Shown here: in pieces, positions 47,667 to 56,501 of the stretch
How positions within the stretch are numbered: the first letter of the stretch is position 1
Layout: every line of letters begins with the position of its first letter
Origin: DTU098 sp964498525
Lineage (GTDB): Bacteria; Bacillota; Desulfotomaculia; Desulfotomaculales; Pelotomaculaceae
Reading direction: 5' to 3'
Length of the DNA stretch: 64,000 nt
NCBI GenBank assembly: GCA_964498525.1
Contig: CAZCGU010000003.1
Span: forward strand, 241,702-305,701
Notes under the pieces: model-generated
Databases searched by the model: none
What the model was told of the DNA's origin: nothing
The model's input: only the letters and a program-made list of their open reading frames with translations
Program-made: the position numbers and the translations under genes

Positions 47667-48590
47667 ATGTCAAGTCAAGCAAGGATACAGGATTTGTCCG
47701 GCGAAATCGGAAGACTGAAGGAAGAGCGCCATGCCGTGATCCTGGCGCACGCTTACCAGCCGCCCGAAATCCAGGAAATTGCCGATTATGTGGGCGATTC
47801 CCTGGGTCTTTCCCGGCAGGCCGCCTGCAGCGACGCCGAAGTGATAGTTTTTTGCGGCGTCCACTTTATGGCCGAGAGCGCCTTTATTCTTTCCCCGGCG
47901 AAAACAGTGCTCCTGCCGGATAAAAAAGCCGGCTGCCCCATGGCCGACATGATTACCGCCCCGGCGCTGCGCCGGAAAAAGCGGGAACTGCCGGGCGCCA
48001 CCGTGGTCTGTTACGTCAACACTTCCGCGGAAGTCAAAGCTGAAAGCGATATAGCCTGTACCTCGGCCAATGCCGTGCAGGTGGTGGCCTCCCTGCCGGT
48101 GGACGGGCCGATTCTTTTTGTGCCGGACCGCAATCTGGGGAACTATGTGGCTTCCCAAACCGGGCGGAAAATGATCTGCTGGGAAGGTTTCTGCGGCACC
48201 CATAACCGCCTTACGGAGGCGGATATCCTGAAGGCAAAGTCAGAGCACCCCCGGGCGCTGGTGCTGGTCCACCCCGAGTGCCGCCCGGAGGTTGCGGCCC
48301 TGGCCGACACCGTGGCCAGCACCACAGGGATGATCCGCTTTGCCGCCAACAGCAAGGCCCGCCGGTTTATTATCGCCACTGAAAGGGGCATCCTGCACCA
48401 GCTTCGCAAGCAGTGCCCGGATAAGGAATTTTACCTGGCCGCGGAAAATCTGATTTGCCCCAACATGAAGCTCACCACATTGGAAAAGGTCCGGGACTCC
48501 CTGGTAAGCCTGGAGCCCAGGGTGACCGTTCCGGAGGAAACCAGGGAGCGGGCCGAGCGCTGCCTGGAAAGAATGCTGGAGGTAACCTAA
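47667..48590 (+). CDS. nadA: Quinolinate synthase
   Basis: About 307 residues. 'HAVILAHAYQPPEIQEIADY', 'GDSLGLSRQAACSDAEVIVF', 'CGVHFMAESAFILSP', 'MVHPECRPEV'-type segment ('VLVHPECRPEVAALAD') and 'ENLICPNMKLTTLEKVRDSL' are NadA signatures; the Cys of these segments bind the [4Fe-4S] cluster. It condenses iminoaspartate with dihydroxyacetone phosphate. ATG 47667 is chosen; a TTG at 47655 lies nearly on the 'gaaaggg' site. nadB follows after 14 bases. Confidence 0.96.
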   Translation: MSSQARIQDLSGEIGRLKEERHAVILAHAYQPPEIQEIADYVGDSLGLSRQAACSDAEVIVFCGVHFMAESAFILSPAKTVLLPDKKAGCPMADMITAPALRRKKRELPGATVVCYVNTSAEVKAESDIACTSANAVQVVASLPVDGPILFVPDRNLGNYVASQTGRKMICWEGFCGTHNRLTEADILKAKSEHPRALVLVHPECRPEVAALADTVASTTGMIRFAANSKARRFIIATERGILHQLRKQCPDKEFYLAAENLICPNMKLTTLEKVRDSLVSLEPRVTVPEETRERAERCLERMLEVT

Positions 48591-48604
48591 GAGGGGGATT
48601 TACT

Positions 48605-50188
48605 TTGCCGGATAATTATATGTTGAATTTCGACACCCGGGAGCTGCCCCAGGAAGACGACGAGTATATAGTCCTGGGAAGCGGCATCGCCGGGTTGTAT
48701 ACTGCCCTGGCCGCGTCCCGGGCCGGCGGTTCGGTGACTGTCCTGACCAAGCAGACCATGATGGACACCGGCACCGACAAGGCCCAGGGGGGCATCGCCG
48801 CTGCCCTGGGGGATACGGACTCGCCCCTGCTGCACCGGGAGGACACCCTGGTGGCCGGGGCCGGCCTGTGCGATTCGGAGGCAGTGGCGGCCCTGGTGAG
48901 CGAAGGTCCCGACCGGGTCCGGGAACTCATCGGCCTGGGGGCCATCTTCGACTGCGACAGCCAGGGCCTGTGCCTGACCCGGGAGGGGGCCCACAGCCGG
49001 CGGCGGATCCTGCACGCCAGCGGTGACGCCACCGGGGCGGAGATCCAGCGGGTGCTGACCGGGCGCGTTCAGGAGGACAGCCAGATAAAAGTTCTGGAGA
49101 ACCACTACGTCGTGGACTTACTGGTGCGGGAGAACACCTGCTGCGGCGTGCTGGCCTACGACCGGGAAAAACGATCCTGCCGGGTTTTTCGGGGCAAAGT
49201 GGTGGTCCTGGCCACCGGGGGCCTGGGCCGGCTTTTCGAGCACAACACCAACCCGGAAATAGCCACCGGGGACGGCATAGCCATTGCCTTCCGGGCCGGG
49301 GCGGAAGTCATGGATATGGAGTTCATCCAGTTCCATCCCACGGTGCTGAACCTGCCCGGGGCCCCGCGCTTTTTAATTTCCGAGGCGGCCCGCGGGGAGG
49401 GGGCCTACCTGCGCAACTGCCAGGGACAGCGCTTCATGCCCCGCTGCCACGACCTGGCCGAACTGGCGCCCAGGGATATCGTGGTGCGGGCCATATTAAA
49501 GGAAATGGCCGCAACCGACTCGAACATAGTTTACCTGGACCTGACTCACCTGGACCCCGAGGTGGTCAGGCTGCGGTTTCCCAATATTACCAGAACCTGC
49601 GCCGCCTACAAGCTGGACATCACCGTCGACCCGATTCCGGTGGCGCCGGCCGCCCACTACATGATGGGCGGGGTGAAAACCAACCTGGTGGGTGAAACCA
49701 GCGTCCGGGGCCTTTACGCCTGCGGCGAGGTCTCCTGCCCGGGCGTGCACGGAGCCAACCGGCTGGCCAGCAATTCCCTGCTGGACGGCCTGGTGTTCGG
49801 CGGCCGGATTGTGGACGAGACCAGGAAATTTTTAAAGGACTACCAGCCCCGCCGCCCCGAGTTCGCCTGCGACTGGCTGCTGGATCCGGTTGAGGTCGAC
49901 TACCCGGCTTTAAGGCAGGAACTGGTGGCGCTTATGGGGGACAAAGTGGGGCCGGTCCGCAGCGGCGGCGGGCTTAAGGAAGCCCTCAAGTTTTTCGACC
50001 GCTGGGGCTGCCTCTTCCGGCACCGGGCGGAAGGCGCCGGGCAGATGGAAGTCAAAAACATGCTGCAGGTGGGCGAGATGGTGGCCGAGTCCGCCCTGGC
50101 CCGCAGGGAAAGCCGCGGCGGGCACTACCGGGTTGATTATCCCGACACCCGCCGGCGCTGGCAGAAACACATTATCTTCAGACGTTAA
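48605..50188 (+). CDS. nadB: L-aspartate oxidase
   Basis: About 527 residues. The FAD-binding 'YIVLGSGIAGLYTALAASRA', 'TDKAQGGIAAALGDTDSPLL', 'GGLGRLFEHNTNPEIATGDG', 'EFIQFHPTVL' and 'YMMGGVKTNLVGETSVRGLY' with 'ACGEVSCPGVHGANRLASNS' identify NadB. It makes iminoaspartate for NadA. TTG 48605 follows 'gaggggga'. No nadC follows, although nadA-nadB-nadC is the common order. Confidence 0.96.
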   Translation: MPDNYMLNFDTRELPQEDDEYIVLGSGIAGLYTALAASRAGGSVTVLTKQTMMDTGTDKAQGGIAAALGDTDSPLLHREDTLVAGAGLCDSEAVAALVSEGPDRVRELIGLGAIFDCDSQGLCLTREGAHSRRRILHASGDATGAEIQRVLTGRVQEDSQIKVLENHYVVDLLVRENTCCGVLAYDREKRSCRVFRGKVVVLATGGLGRLFEHNTNPEIATGDGIAIAFRAGAEVMDMEFIQFHPTVLNLPGAPRFLISEAARGEGAYLRNCQGQRFMPRCHDLAELAPRDIVVRAILKEMAATDSNIVYLDLTHLDPEVVRLRFPNITRTCAAYKLDITVDPIPVAPAAHYMMGGVKTNLVGETSVRGLYACGEVSCPGVHGANRLASNSLLDGLVFGGRIVDETRKFLKDYQPRRPEFACDWLLDPVEVDYPALRQELVALMGDKVGPVRSGGGLKEALKFFDRWGCLFRHRAEGAGQMEVKNMLQVGEMVAESALARRESRGGHYRVDYPDTRRRWQKHIIFRR

Positions 50189-50196
50189 GGTATCTT

Positions 50197-50230
50197 AAAG
50201 AAGACGGGTTTGGTATACCCGTCTTCTTTT
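50197..50230 (+). terminator. Rho-independent terminator after nadB
   Basis: 'aaagaagacggg' (50197-50208) pairs with 'cccgtcttcttt' (50218-50229), 9-base loop, short T-run. Confidence 0.85.
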
Positions 50231-50357
50231 GCGGCAACCTATAATAAAATTAAATTGCAATTACTTGCCGGACATGACAGCCGGCCGCGCTGATGGTAAA
50301 GTATAGTAAGGTAAAAGATAACTTTTAAATCTAACCCGGGGCCAAAGGAGACCACCT

Positions 50358-51500
50358 ATGAGCAAAATTCAACTGATCGCCACCGCAACCTTCGGCCTGG
50401 AGGCCGTGGTGGCGCGGGAAGTGAAAGAACTTGGCTACGAGGATATGATGGTGGAGAACGCCCGGGTCACCTTCGCCGGGGACGAGACCGCCATCTGCCG
50501 GGCCAATCTCTGGCTGCGCGCCGCCGACCGGGTGCTGGTTAAAATGGGGGAATTCCCGGCCCGCAGCTTCGAGGAGCTTTTTCAGCAGACCAAAGCCCTG
50601 CCCTGGCCGGACTGGCTGCCGGAAAGCGCCGCCTTCCCCGTGGAGGGCAAATCCGTTAAATCCCAGCTGCACAGTGTGCCGGACTGCCAGGCCATTGTTA
50701 AAAAGGCGGTTGTGGAAAAGATGAAACAGGTTTACAAGCGGGAATGGTTTGCGGAAAACGGCCCCCGTTACACCATTGAAGTGGCCCTGCTCAACGATTC
50801 GGCCACCCTTACCCTGGACACCAGCGGGGCCGGCCTGCACAAACGGGGTTACCGCAAGCTGGCCAGTCCCGCCCCCCTCAAGGAGACCCTGGCCGCGGCC
50901 CTGATCCTGCTGAGCCGCTGGGGCCCGGACCGCCCTTTTATCGATCCCCTTTGCGGCTCGGGCACACTGCCCATCGAGGCCGCCCTACTGGGGCTGAACC
51001 TGGCCCCCGGCGCCGGGCGGACCTTTGCCGCAGAAAAATGGCCGGTGGTTTCCCAATCCCTCTGGAACAGGGCCAGGGAGGAGGCCGCGGACCTGGCCCG
51101 GCGCGACCGGCCCGTCCGGGTCCTGGGTTCCGACCTGGACGGCGAGGTGCTGGACCTGGCTCGCTGCCACGCTCAACAGGCGGGGGTGGCGGAAAATGTA
51201 TTTTTCCAGAAGCTGCCCGTGGCCGGACTGCGATCGGCCCGGAAGTACGGCTGCCTGATCTGCAACCCGCCCTACGGCGAGCGGCTGGGGGACATTTCCC
51301 GGGTGGAACAGCTTTACCGGGAAATGGGGACGGCCTTCCGGGAACTGGATACCTGGTCCTGCTATGTGCTCACAGCCCACCCGGGCTTCGAGCGCCTGTT
51401 CGGCAGGCGGGCCGACAAAAAAAGGAAGCTTTACAACGGCCGGATCCGGTGCAACTATTACCAGTTTTACGGGCCCCGCCCGCCCCGGAAAAAAACATAA
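50358..51500 (+). CDS. THUMP-domain class I rRNA methyltransferase (RlmL/YpsC-like)
   Basis: 380 residues. An N-terminal THUMP RNA-binding domain ('LIATATFGLEAVVAREVKEL', 'VEGKSVKSQLHSVPDCQAIV') precedes a Rossmann methyltransferase: 'RPFIDPLCGSGTLPIEAALL' (SAM motif I), 'RVLGSDLDGEVLDLA' and the catalytic 'CLICNPPYGERLGD' of N-methylating RNA enzymes. The last segment 'KKRKLYNGRIRCNYYQFYG' is typical of YpsC-type proteins, related to the first half of RlmKL that methylates 23S rRNA G2445. The ATG follows 'aaaggag'. Confidence 0.93.
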   Translation: MSKIQLIATATFGLEAVVAREVKELGYEDMMVENARVTFAGDETAICRANLWLRAADRVLVKMGEFPARSFEELFQQTKALPWPDWLPESAAFPVEGKSVKSQLHSVPDCQAIVKKAVVEKMKQVYKREWFAENGPRYTIEVALLNDSATLTLDTSGAGLHKRGYRKLASPAPLKETLAAALILLSRWGPDRPFIDPLCGSGTLPIEAALLGLNLAPGAGRTFAAEKWPVVSQSLWNRAREEAADLARRDRPVRVLGSDLDGEVLDLARCHAQQAGVAENVFFQKLPVAGLRSARKYGCLICNPPYGERLGDISRVEQLYREMGTAFRELDTWSCYVLTAHPGFERLFGRRADKKRKLYNGRIRCNYYQFYGPRPPRKKT

Positions 51501-52020
51501 GCAGGCGGGCGAAAACCGGGCAAACTTCGCTGTTCCCGCCCCGGGGCAAAGTTGAATGATTTAACAAGGACAGCTAAATACATAAACCCGGGGGAAGTAA
51601 TGATGAGCAGGCGCAGCTGTCCTTGCCGGCGCGGCTGAGAATGGCGCTGGGGAAAACACCAGGCGTTAACGGCGCCGGGTTGTAATCGCCGGCTACCCGG
51701 ACGAATATATTACAGGCATGTGGTTTACCGGGCCCTTTGCCGGCCGCCGGCCGGGATGATTGCCGGCCGCGTCCGCACTTATCAGTTCTGGTATTCAGTT
51801 AGATAATAGGTTAAATAACATTATCACCCATCCCCAAGATATTTTGCATATTGCCGGGAAAAATAAGCGCCCGGCCAGACTTTCCTTCCCCGGGGCCGGA
51901 CTGCCGGATTCCCGGACCGAAGCCGCCGGCAACAATGCTATTGACAGGGATAACAAAACCGGGTAATAATTAACTTGTCCGGCCCCAAACTTTCCCCAAA
52001 TTGGAGTCGGTTTTAAAATT
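51501..52020 (+). other. Intergenic region, GC-rich, before the surface-protein cluster
   Basis: About 520 bases. No gene is convincing. Apart from the promoter at 51941-51969 it holds only scattered GC hairpins such as the Gly/Pro-codon-like 'gccggccgccggccggg' near 51740. Confidence 0.4.
51941..51969 (+). promoter_or_regulatory. Sigma-A promoter upstream of the 52.4-kb surface gene
   Basis: 'TTGACA' (51941-51946), 17 bases, 'TAATAA' (51964-51969, followed by T). If it drives the gene at 52427, the mRNA leader is about 450 bases, a length seen in S-layer genes. Confidence 0.65.
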
Positions 52021-52230
52021 TTGAAATGGCTTTTTCCCTTAATGGAGTTTTCCGGGCGCGGCCGGAGAGGGGAGTTGTGCGGCGGAAAAATTATTTTAGC
52101 GGGAAGGGTTCATTCCCCGTTGGGTCGAAATGAGTTAAAAAATCTAGCAAAGTTGACCAAAACCGGCAGAAATATTTACATCAAGGGAACTTTTTACTTC
52201 ATCCAGGAGTCTAAAGAAGGAGAGTCATAA
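52021..52230 (+). CDS. Possible 69-residue leader ORF
   Basis: TTG 52021 opens 69 codons, partly basic, containing 'TGRNIYIKGTFYFIQ'. The start has no close ribosome binding site. A similar IYIKG peptide is encoded in a short frame just before the cohesin gene at 59.4 kb, which is the only reason to list it. It may be a real small protein, or the similarity may reflect a shared DNA site. Confidence 0.25.
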   Translation: MKWLFPLMEFSGRGRRGELCGGKIILAGRVHSPLGRNELKNLAKLTKTGRNIYIKGTFYFIQESKEGES

Positions 52231-52426
52231 CCGGGGGTGTTTTCTATTCCCTGGTTGGGTTGTTGATTAAGAATTCCCAGAAATCTTGAAAGGGGTGATG
52301 TCCGTCCCCGTTTAAGTAACCAATTAACTAAGGGAGGAAAGGGGTGAGCACTAGGAATTTTGAGGGATTCGCCTTAGTTAACGATAAGTTAACTCAGAAA
52401 TTAGATTTTAAAGGAGGGAATTTTTA
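52231..52426 (+). other. Leader of the 52.4-kb surface gene
   Basis: Contains 'tccctggttgggttgtt', 'ttgaaaggggtgatgtcc' and a further 'aagggaggaaaggggtga', plus a near-palindrome 'gttaacgataagttaac' (about 52378-52394) shortly before the start. The first two strings resemble parts of the leader at 17.56-17.61 kb. Confidence 0.4.
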
Positions 52427-55339
52427 GTGTCAATACGTAGTTTTAAGGGGCATAAGGCAACAGTGCTTATCGCCGTGCTTGCCCTTTGCTGCTTTGTGTT
52501 TGCCGGTACCGCCCTGGCCGGTGTTACGGTAACCGAGCCGTCACATATCTTAAAGGCGGACCACACCTATAATTTGACCATTGAGGGCAGTAATCTCGAG
52601 GTGGACCTGAACACATTTTGCAGTGCTGTCCCTTACGATCACCCCGGGTTCAATGGTTTGATTATTGACTTCCCCTGGACAGGTCCCGGGAACTATAACT
52701 TCGAGTCCAATAACTTGACGGGCGCCCATGGGAAACAGGTACCTGTCTACCTTACCATTGAGGGCAACGAATATATGGTGCCAGTGGTGCCGGTTGTTGT
52801 GGAAGAATCAGCCGATTGCAACAGCCCGTCGGTGGCCGACCGGGTTTACCTGGTTATTGAAAGGCAGAGCCTGGATCTCGATGGCAACGCCAAGGTAACC
52901 GGTTTTAAAATTGAAGGATTGCAGGTTTTGACCCCAAGGACCCCGAGTTCAAACTATAATCTGTGCGTAAGACATACCGTTGAGAATTGTTTTAACCCTA
53001 TGTGCACCGTTATGGAGGTCGTGCCGACGGTTGAATACCTGGAACTGGAGATTGTTGACGACAGCTGTCTGGTTGCCGGCAGTACCATCAGTGTTAAAGG
53101 CAAGGTTTACAGCACCGAATATGTCGCAGGCGCAGATAGGGATTGCGACGAGTATGCCCCCTGGGCCGGCAGGAACTCGTGGCCTGTGGTGATTTGCCTG
53201 ATGGAAAGGATTTCAACTACGGTCTGCGATGAACCTGTCTATACTTACGCGCCCCTCGCCGGCACGGATAACGCTGTCTGGACAATGGATCCCTGCGGCA
53301 AGAATGAAATCTGCAAGGACGCCTCCAGCGGTGCGCCCCTCCCGTGCGTAGCGGTCTCCATTGATACAAATGGTGTGTTCAATGCCACCCTCCCGTTGCC
53401 GGCTGCCGGGTTAGGTAAGGATATTGTAGTCTTTGCCCGGACAATTGAGGCGAAGGACAATAATGAGGATAGCTGCATAAAGTACACAGCAACTTCAAGC
53501 AAAGTTGCGGCCGAGTCCATCGAAGACAACGCCAATGCCATTGAAGAAGTTGAAGGTCAAAACGCTCTACGCAAACACATCGTCTGGGGCCTGTACCCGC
53601 CTGCTTGCGAAAACCACGCCTGGGTTGGTTCCGATGATGTTGTAGTTGATATCATCCCGGGAGCGCCCTTTGCAATTAAGGGACCGGTACTTCCCGATCA
53701 AATCGAAATAGCCAATCCCATGGATCCAATTTGTTGCGCTGAGGAATGCACGTCTTATCCGATCGAGATTAAATTGTTTGACAAGTACTGCAACGAGACT
53801 AAAAATGTAGATTCCTGTGAAGTGAATAACGCCCAACAAATCAAGGTGGACCTGAAGGCTTACTACCTTGAAAATGGTAAGGAAAAGCTAGCTGGAATCT
53901 TCTATGACAACGATCCCTGCGACGAGAACAGCGAAGCCAAGCAACTTGACCACACGTTTATACCGGTAGGGGAATCTGTTGCAAATAAGGTATACTTTAT
54001 GCCCACCCGTCCGGGTCTGTTCAATATGCAGTACAGCGCCATCATCGATGGTAAAAACAAACTTTGGGAACAGTGCGGTATTGAAGTCAACTATAACGCC
54101 TGCTTGCTCGAAGTAACGCCGCTGGTGGAAAGCGACGGTTGCGCCCCCGGCAAAGAATCGTTAGGAATCTCCGACGGCTGGCCCATCAAGATTTCCGTCC
54201 ACTACGACCAGCAGGTGCCCCTGCGGGTGGAAATCCTTGACCCGGGAACTAAAAAGCCGTTTGCTTTCAGCGGCGGTCCCGATAGCTTCCTGGTAACCTG
54301 GGACACCGAAGCCTATGTTGATGCGGATGGATACCTGGAATTTGAAGCCGAGGGCCAATTCGGCCACGGCGACTATCTGAACCACCCCTTTGGCAACGTG
54401 CCATACGATCCCAACAAGAGCGACTTCTTTGTCTACCCGGTTAACGCTTGCGGCGAAACCTTCACTATTAAGATTGTCGACGAAGCCAACAGGGTCAAGG
54501 ACGAAGTAACAATCGGGCCTCTGGCCTCCGCAACGGAACTGGTCCGGGTTCTGGAGCCCAGCAAGTGGCAAGTTCTTTCCACTCCCAAGAAGCTGGCCGG
54601 CGACGGCGACCTGCTTTCCCTGTTTGATGGTTTGACGCCTTACAACATGGCGCTGACCTACAAGAATAATCAGTGGGAACAGATATTGCCCGTTGATGAA
54701 CTGGATCCGCTCTACGCCTACGTTATCAACACCCAGCAAAACTGGTGCCGGGAAGACTGCGGGGAATTATGCGGTAAGCAATTGCCCATCTACGCAAAGT
54801 ATGTGTTTGCCCGTGCGACCAACCCGTCCCTGACCATGCTGCCCGAAAGGCTTCTGACTGCGGGCGCAAACCTGATTGGGCCCTCGTTCAACGAAGCTGA
54901 AATTGCGCTCCCCTACGAGCTGGGGCAAGAATACTTTGAAATAAGCGCAAGGTATAAAAAGGCTATGAATAACTGCTTCAGCTACTTGGAATGTTGCGAC
55001 ACTGAGTGTTATGAATGTGATACACCGGTTAATAATAACGGTGTAATTTGTCCGGAGCGTCTCTTCCAGTTCGACACCCTGGCCCGTCTTACCGCAACCT
55101 TCTGTGACGGTTGCAGCATGATTGCCAACTACGGTGGCGATTCCGCCGGCGAATGCAGAAACTCAAGGGGCAACCTGGCCTTCTTCACCACGGCCGCCCT
55201 TGGTGGCAACAACGGGCAGTCCTGGTTGACCGACCCGCTGCACTTTGCGTTTAACGGCGACGGCTATCTGGCCTACGTGAACAGCGCCCAGACCTACACC
55301 GGCGCCGCCCAGCTGGAGCTGGTCAATATAGCTCCGTAA
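52427..55339 (+). CDS. Large secreted, cysteine-rich protein, possibly S-layer or surface component
   Basis: 970 residues with a clear signal peptide ('ATVLIAVLALCCFVFAGTAL', cut after ALA). The body is beta-rich and contains many Cys, often paired ('CCAEECTSYP', 'SYLECCDTECYECDTP'), unusual for an anaerobe's surface. The last 270 residues, from 'WQVLSTPKKLAGDGDLLSLF', with 'PLYAYVINTQ' and 'LLTAGANLIGPSFNEAE' to 'DGYLAYVNSAQTYTGAAQLE', resemble a module found at the end of some Firmicute and archaeal S-layer-type proteins. No SLH, cohesin or dockerin was found in it. GTG 52427 follows 'aaaggaggg'. It opens the surface cluster; an S-layer role is a guess. Confidence 0.75.
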   Translation: MSIRSFKGHKATVLIAVLALCCFVFAGTALAGVTVTEPSHILKADHTYNLTIEGSNLEVDLNTFCSAVPYDHPGFNGLIIDFPWTGPGNYNFESNNLTGAHGKQVPVYLTIEGNEYMVPVVPVVVEESADCNSPSVADRVYLVIERQSLDLDGNAKVTGFKIEGLQVLTPRTPSSNYNLCVRHTVENCFNPMCTVMEVVPTVEYLELEIVDDSCLVAGSTISVKGKVYSTEYVAGADRDCDEYAPWAGRNSWPVVICLMERISTTVCDEPVYTYAPLAGTDNAVWTMDPCGKNEICKDASSGAPLPCVAVSIDTNGVFNATLPLPAAGLGKDIVVFARTIEAKDNNEDSCIKYTATSSKVAAESIEDNANAIEEVEGQNALRKHIVWGLYPPACENHAWVGSDDVVVDIIPGAPFAIKGPVLPDQIEIANPMDPICCAEECTSYPIEIKLFDKYCNETKNVDSCEVNNAQQIKVDLKAYYLENGKEKLAGIFYDNDPCDENSEAKQLDHTFIPVGESVANKVYFMPTRPGLFNMQYSAIIDGKNKLWEQCGIEVNYNACLLEVTPLVESDGCAPGKESLGISDGWPIKISVHYDQQVPLRVEILDPGTKKPFAFSGGPDSFLVTWDTEAYVDADGYLEFEAEGQFGHGDYLNHPFGNVPYDPNKSDFFVYPVNACGETFTIKIVDEANRVKDEVTIGPLASATELVRVLEPSKWQVLSTPKKLAGDGDLLSLFDGLTPYNMALTYKNNQWEQILPVDELDPLYAYVINTQQNWCREDCGELCGKQLPIYAKYVFARATNPSLTMLPERLLTAGANLIGPSFNEAEIALPYELGQEYFEISARYKKAMNNCFSYLECCDTECYECDTPVNNNGVICPERLFQFDTLARLTATFCDGCSMIANYGGDSAGECRNSRGNLAFFTTAALGGNNGQSWLTDPLHFAFNGDGYLAYVNSAQTYTGAAQLELVNIAP

Positions 55340-55384
55340 CCAAAAGGCATTGAGGAATTGAAGGTTAAAGGTTAAAGAATAACA

Positions 55385-55414
55385 CACCTGCGCGGGCTTA
55401 GGCCCGCGTAGGTG
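55385..55414 (+). terminator. Strong hairpin after the 52.4-kb gene
   Basis: A 13-bp stem 'cacctgcgcgggc' with 'gcccgcgtaggtg' around 'ttag'. No T-run, so it could also stabilise the 3' end or let some transcripts pass into the SLH genes. Confidence 0.55.
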
Positions 55415-55451
55415 GTATTATCCACTCTAAAATTGCGAGGAGTTCAATTTC

Positions 55452-56441
55452 ATGGTCGTTATGAGCGTCAGGAGATCTCTTTCTTTCATTATTACCGCCC
55501 TGTTATTTCTTTCCTTTTGCGGGGCCGCCCCGGCCCAGGAAGAAGAAACGCCCTTTATCCCCCTGCAGTATCCCGCGATATTTTCTGGTTCCATCATTTT
55601 CGAAGACGGACAAGCCCCGGAAAGCGGTATTGTCAGGGCCTATGTGGAAGGGGAATTTTGCGGCGAGCTGCCCTTTGAGGCCGGCGCCTTCGGGTTGCCC
55701 TCAGACAGCCCCTATGTTAAACGCTTGCTGGTATACAGCAACATCACGGATTTAACCGGCAAGGAAATATCCTTCAGGGTGTTTACCGGCGGTGAGGAAT
55801 ACCAGGCAGCTACCAGGCCCCCCCGGGTTATCTGGGAAGCGGGTATGACAATGCAGGTTGATCTGGTGGTTTCTCCGGAGCCGGCTTCCTTTGCCGACAT
55901 GGAGGGTCACTGGGCTGCAGGTCAGGTGAGACAGCTTGCCGCAGAGGGCATCATCAACGGTTATGAGGACCACCTGTTCAGGCCGGAGAATAAAATCACC
56001 CGGTCTGAGGCAGCGGCGGCGCTGGCCCGTGCCCTTTCCCTGACGGATGGGAGTTATGGTGTTCTGGAGGGCTTTAGTGACGCTGGCACAGTGGCGGTAT
56101 GGGCAGCGGGCCCGGTTGCGGCTGTAGTTGAAAAGGGCTTATTCAAGGGGTACCCTGAAGGGGACGGGAAAACAGCCTTTCGCCCGAAAAAGACAATCAC
56201 GAGGGGCGAGCTGGCGGCCATTGTAAGCAGGGAAGCGATTCAAAAGCTAAACATCGAACCGCCCCCGGCGGCTGGTTTTGCGGATCAGGCAGACATTCCC
56301 GGATGGGCGGAGGAGAGTGTTGCGGTTGCGGTCCAACAGGGACTGGTCTTGGGCTATCCGGACAATACCTTCAGGCCTGCCGCGGAAGTCACGCGCGCCG
56401 AAGCGGCGGCAGTAATAGCCCGTCTTTTGGAACAAGTTTAA
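55452..56441 (+). CDS. SLH-domain surface protein with N-terminal beta-sandwich
   Basis: 329 residues. Signal peptide ('SFIITALLFLSFCGAAPAQ'), then a 110-residue domain ('FSGSIIFEDGQAPESGIVRA', 'YVEGEFCGELPFEAGAFGLP', 'LTGKEISFRVFTGGEEYQAA') shared in outline with the two following proteins. Three SLH repeats follow: 'FADMEGHWAAGQVRQLAAEG', 'FSDAGTVAVWAAGPVAAVVE' and 'FADQADIPGWAEESVAVAVQ', each ending like 'ITRSEAAAALARAL'. SLH repeats bind pyruvylated cell-wall polymers, so the protein sits on the wall. ATG 55452 follows 'gcgagga'. Confidence 0.9.
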   Translation: MVVMSVRRSLSFIITALLFLSFCGAAPAQEEETPFIPLQYPAIFSGSIIFEDGQAPESGIVRAYVEGEFCGELPFEAGAFGLPSDSPYVKRLLVYSNITDLTGKEISFRVFTGGEEYQAATRPPRVIWEAGMTMQVDLVVSPEPASFADMEGHWAAGQVRQLAAEGIINGYEDHLFRPENKITRSEAAAALARALSLTDGSYGVLEGFSDAGTVAVWAAGPVAAVVEKGLFKGYPEGDGKTAFRPKKTITRGELAAIVSREAIQKLNIEPPPAAGFADQADIPGWAEESVAVAVQQGLVLGYPDNTFRPAAEVTRAEAAAVIARLLEQV

Positions 56442-56501
56442 GGTCCGGTTTCTTGACTCCTTTTAGTTGCAGGTTATTTAAAATATAAGGAGGAAGATAA
56501 G

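Noticed and set aside
51760..51966. Small plus-strand frame of 68 codons before the surface cluster
   Set aside because: No ribosome binding site, no plausible composition, and a promoter lies inside its end.
52427..55339. Cohesin or dockerin in the 970-residue secreted protein
   Set aside because: No DxNxDxxxD loop or cohesin core strands could be identified, so it is left as unassigned.
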